15,204 nucleotides of DNA, taken from positions 1-15,204 of the forward strand of contig JACCQS010000147.1 in the NCBI GenBank assembly GCA_013814015.1, in the 5' to 3' direction. Both the position numbers and the translations under genes were made by a program. Under the pieces are notes generated by a model that was given only the letters and a program-made list of their open reading frames with translations, did not search any database and was not told where the DNA came from. This document shows positions 12,888 through 15,204 of the stretch, piece by piece. Source of the DNA: Geodermatophilaceae bacterium. GTDB taxonomy: Bacteria > Actinomycetota > Actinomycetes > Mycobacteriales > Geodermatophilaceae. How positions within the stretch are numbered: position 1 is the first letter of the stretch; each line of letters opens with the position of its first letter.

Positions 12888-14234
12888 ATGCCCGCAGCGC
12901 TCACCCGACAGCCGGTGCGCCACTGTTGGTCGGTGCGGGCCGAGGTCACCGCCCTGGGGATCGGCGCGGCTGTCGTCCTCGTCGCATTCGTCACCGAGCC
13001 GCTGTGGGGGGATGTGCATGCCCGGTTTCCACCGCTTTCCGCCTCACTCGCACCCGCCTTCGGCCCGGGTTTGCTCCTGGCGGCAGCGGTGGCGGTTGCT
13101 GCGATCGGGTACGGCCCCCGGCTGGCTCTGGTTCTGTCCTGGCGTCGGCTGCTGTGGGTGACGTGGGCAACCGGTCTGGTCTGGGGGTTCGGTCTGGCGC
13201 TGGTGCGAGGCTGGTCCGGCGGCATCGTGGAGCCGCTGCGCAATCCGGCGGAGTATCTCGCAGACATCGATCGCGCCGCGAACATGGGCCCTTTGCTGTC
13301 CAACTTCACCGACTACATCGTCTACTCCGCACCAGAGCACTGGACCTCCCAGGTAGCCGGGCATCCGCCGCTGTCGTTCCTGTTCTACGTGGGACTGGAC
13401 CGGATCGGGCTCGGAGGTCCGGCCTGGGGAGGGGTCATCACGGCGCTGATCGGGTCTACCGGAATCGTTGCCGTGCTGGTCACGCTTCGAGCCCTGCGGG
13501 ACCAGTCCACGGCGCGTCGGGCAGCCCCCTTCCTGGCGCTGACGCCAGCCGTGATCTGGACCGTGGTTTCGGCTGATGGCATCTTTCTGGCGCTCAGCGC
13601 CTGGTCCATCGCCCTCGGCGCACTCGCCGTTGCCCATCGGGGCAGGGCACGGGCGACCGCTTTGGCACTCGGCGCCGGAATCGGCCTGGGGGCCGCACTT
13701 TTCATGTCCTACGGTCTCGTGCTGCTGCTTCCGGTCGCGGTGGCCACTCTCGTCCTGCGCAGGTCGTGGTGGCCGGTCGTGCCAGCAGCGATCGGGGCCA
13801 TAGCGGTGACACTGGCCTTCGCGGCTGCCGGCTTCTGGTGGTTCGAAGGACAGTCTGCGGTGGTGGTTCGGTATTACGAGGGAATCGGCGCGCGGCGGCC
13901 GTACTCCTACTGGGTGTGGGCGAATGCCGCTGTACTGGCCATCGCCGTCGGGCCAGCGGTTCTCGCCGGGATCGGAGCCGCGGTGCATCGGACCCGTCAG
14001 GTGCGCGGCCGGGTACCTCCGGCCTACTGGCTGGCGGCGGCGGCCCTGTTCGGGATGCTGGCCGCCACGTTGAGTGGACTGTCGAAATCCGAAGTGGAGC
14101 GCATCTGGTTGCCGTTCATGGTCTGGCTGATCCCCCTGGCAGCGGCCGCCGGACCGGAGCGGCACCGGGCTTGGCTGGCCGCCCAGGTCGTGACCGCGAC
14201 GACCGTGGCCATCCTGATGGACACCTCATGGTGA
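12888..14234 (+). CDS. Polytopic membrane protein, GT-C glycosyltransferase-like
   Basis: The 448-residue protein is strongly hydrophobic with about ten TM helices, for example around 22-36, 61-77, 88-106, 180-201, 215-248, 256-290, 296-318, 343-366, 379-397 and 406-421. The soluble loop 108-158 (EPLRNPAEYLADIDRAANMG onward) precedes AGHPPLSFLFYVGLDRIG (157-174); an HPP motif before a helix is typical of GT-C enzymes that use polyprenyl-phosphate sugars on the outer face. SKSEVERIWLPF (399-410) near the end recurs in related actinobacterial proteins. The start is ATG at 12888 with no Shine-Dalgarno and a -10-like box seven bases upstream. Its TGA overlaps the response regulator start. Glycosyltransferase activity is inferred from topology and motif; a non-enzymatic membrane role is possible. 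Confidence 0.85.
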   Translation: MPAALTRQPVRHCWSVRAEVTALGIGAAVVLVAFVTEPLWGDVHARFPPLSASLAPAFGPGLLLAAAVAVAAIGYGPRLALVLSWRRLLWVTWATGLVWGFGLALVRGWSGGIVEPLRNPAEYLADIDRAANMGPLLSNFTDYIVYSAPEHWTSQVAGHPPLSFLFYVGLDRIGLGGPAWGGVITALIGSTGIVAVLVTLRALRDQSTARRAAPFLALTPAVIWTVVSADGIFLALSAWSIALGALAVAHRGRARATALALGAGIGLGAALFMSYGLVLLLPVAVATLVLRRSWWPVVPAAIGAIAVTLAFAAAGFWWFEGQSAVVVRYYEGIGARRPYSYWVWANAAVLAIAVGPAVLAGIGAAVHRTRQVRGRVPPAYWLAAAALFGMLAATLSGLSKSEVERIWLPFMVWLIPLAAAAGPERHRAWLAAQVVTATTVAILMDTSW

Positions 14235-14941
14235 CCGCCGCACCGCAATCCCCCGGTCGACGGATTCTGGTGGTCGAGGATGACGCAACCGTCCGCGAGG
14301 TCGTCGCGCGCTACCTGGAGCGCGACGGGCATCAGGTCACCACCCTCGACAGGGGGGCGCAGGCGGCGGCGGTAGTCGCCCGGCTCGATCCCGATCTGAT
14401 TATCCTCGACCTGATGTTGCCTGACATCAGCGGCGTCGAAGTGTGTCGAGAGCTGCGCCGTACGAGCCCGGTCCCGATCATCATGGTGACGGCGCTCGGT
14501 GAAGAGGCCGATCGGGTGCTGGGTCTCGAGGTCGGTGCGGACGACTACGTGACCAAGCCATTCAGTCCCCGCGAACTCGCCCTCCGCGTCGCCTCGGTCC
14601 TGCGCCGGGCATCGACGTCGGCAAAGCCGGGTCCCCTCGTCACCGACGGCGACCTCGTCGTGGACGGTCCGGCGCGTACCGCGACCTGGCGGGGCCGAGT
14701 GGTGCCGCTGACTGCACGCGAACTCGATCTGCTCGCCTTCTTGATGACCCACCCTGGCCAGGCCTTCACTCGTGAGCAGTTGCTCGACCAGGTGTGGGGC
14801 TGGTCATTCGGCGACCACTCGACGGTCACCGTTCACATCAAGCGACTCCGGCGCAAAGTCGAGGTCGATCCGGTACAGCCAACTCGGATCGTCACAGTCT
14901 GGGGCACCGGATACCGCTATGACCGAGAGGCGAGACCATGA
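14228..14941 (+). CDS. OmpR/PhoB-family response regulator
   Basis: This is a 237-residue two-component transcription factor. The receiver domain (about 12-125) has the acidic pair D18-D19 in ILVVEDD, the phosphoacceptor D61 in LIILDLMLP, T88 in IIMVTAL and K110 in DDYVTKPF, all intact. A linker leads to a winged-helix DNA-binding domain (about 145-235) with VVPLTARELDLLAFLMTHPG, FTREQLLDQVWG, STVTVHIKRLRRKVE and the terminal WGTGYRYD. ATG at 14228 overlaps the membrane gene stop by 7 nt; GTG at 14231 (4-nt overlap) is equally possible. Its stop overlaps the kinase start by 4 nt. Target genes are unknown; the divergent intergenic region at 12752-12887 is the obvious candidate. Confidence 0.96.
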   Translation: MVTAAPQSPGRRILVVEDDATVREVVARYLERDGHQVTTLDRGAQAAAVVARLDPDLIILDLMLPDISGVEVCRELRRTSPVPIIMVTALGEEADRVLGLEVGADDYVTKPFSPRELALRVASVLRRASTSAKPGPLVTDGDLVVDGPARTATWRGRVVPLTARELDLLAFLMTHPGQAFTREQLLDQVWGWSFGDHSTVTVHIKRLRRKVEVDPVQPTRIVTVWGTGYRYDREARP

Positions 14942-15204
14942 CCGAGCTCCGCGACATCGCCCTACTGGTTCTGGCCTGCACCATCCCGGTGGCGGCCTTG
15001 GCCGTGTGGGGGATGCGACGGTTGACCATGCGCACCATCACGGTCAATGTCGTGGTGCTGGCCCTGGTCCCGGTGGCGGTGATCCTGGCCGGCGTGGTCG
15101 GTAGCAGCGGGTTCATGTTCACCACGGAGCTCGAGCACACGCTCATCGTCTGTGGAGTCGCCGCCGCGGTGACGGTGCCCACGGCCGTCGTGCTCGGCCG
15201 CCGG
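14938..15204 (+). CDS. Sensor histidine kinase, N-terminal part (cut off by the window)
   Basis: ATG at 14938 shares ATGA with the response regulator stop, and 89 codons stay open to the window edge. Three hydrophobic segments are visible, at about 6-26 (IALLVLACTIPVAALAVWGM), 34-54 (ITVNVVVLALVPVAVILAG) and 67-86 (HTLIVCGVAAAVTVPTAVVL), with a very short loop GSSGFMFTTELE between the second and third. LGRR at the end looks like the exit into a HAMP or linker region. No kinase motif lies within the window; the call rests on its position after an OmpR-family regulator and the TM layout. The tiny external loop suggests sensing within the membrane or through a partner, possibly the GT-C-like protein. 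Confidence 0.83.
   Translation, partial: MTELRDIALLVLACTIPVAALAVWGMRRLTMRTITVNVVVLALVPVAVILAGVVGSSGFMFTTELEHTLIVCGVAAAVTVPTAVVLGRR

Noticed and set aside
12762..13019. 85-codon minus-strand frame in the divergent intergenic region
   Set aside because: Most of it lies opposite the N-terminus of the GT-C-like gene, it has no Shine-Dalgarno, and it would cover both proposed promoters.
13044..14165. 373-codon open frame on the minus strand opposite the GT-C-like gene
   Set aside because: It is Gln/Arg/Pro/Gly-rich with no domain or membrane pattern, as expected for the complement of a GC-biased gene. The plus-strand product has clear TM helices and motifs.

Overview
The window is high-GC DNA, with a strong bias to G/C at third codon positions, frequent GTG starts and densely packed genes. 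The gene order tlyA - NAD kinase - recN - steA, preceded by a HAD-IIA phosphatase, matches the conserved actinobacterial block known from Mycobacterium tuberculosis (Rv1692 to Rv1697). I read it as the chromosome of an actinomycete and cannot support a genus. No tRNA, rRNA, IS element, prophage or CRISPR array was seen. No gene-free stretch exceeds about 140 bases.

Region 1 (7098 down to 1, minus strand) is one long run of eight genes: an alpha/beta hydrolase, a glycerol-3-phosphate-phosphatase-like HAD enzyme, a Lys/Ala/Pro-rich histone-H1-like protein, a 67-residue conserved small protein, TlyA rRNA methyltransferase, NAD kinase, RecN, and SteA, which runs off the left edge. Junctions are 4-nt overlaps or gaps of 4 to 68 nt. 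A hairpin between the HAD gene and the Lys-rich gene could divide the run.

Region 2 (7154-8887) holds a DUF1015 gene on the plus strand, divergent from region 1 over 55 bp. It converges on a short SSB-like OB-fold gene.

Region 3 (12751 or 12805 down to 8997, minus strand) is a tight five-gene unit: a DPM1-like GT2 glycosyltransferase, a DUF2064 (TIGR04282-type) glycosyltransferase, a SAM methyltransferase, a membrane-anchored sulfite-oxidase-fold molybdoenzyme, and a four-helix membrane protein. Every junction is a 4-nt stop/start overlap. The SSB-like gene lies 109 nt further downstream on the same strand.

Region 4 (12888 to the right edge, plus strand) is divergent from region 3. It encodes a polytopic GT-C-like membrane protein, an OmpR-family response regulator, and the start of a multi-TM sensor kinase, again with overlapping genes. 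Both sides of the divergent intergenic region carry a -10-like hexamer placed so that the mRNA could begin at the start codon (leaderless).

Regions 3 and 4 together look like an envelope glycan/lipid system. The GT2 enzyme could make a polyprenyl-phosphate sugar, the GT-C-like protein could use it outside the membrane, further enzymes modify the product, an extracytoplasmic redox enzyme is attached, and a two-component system supplies control. The family assignments rest on visible motifs; the joint pathway is inference.
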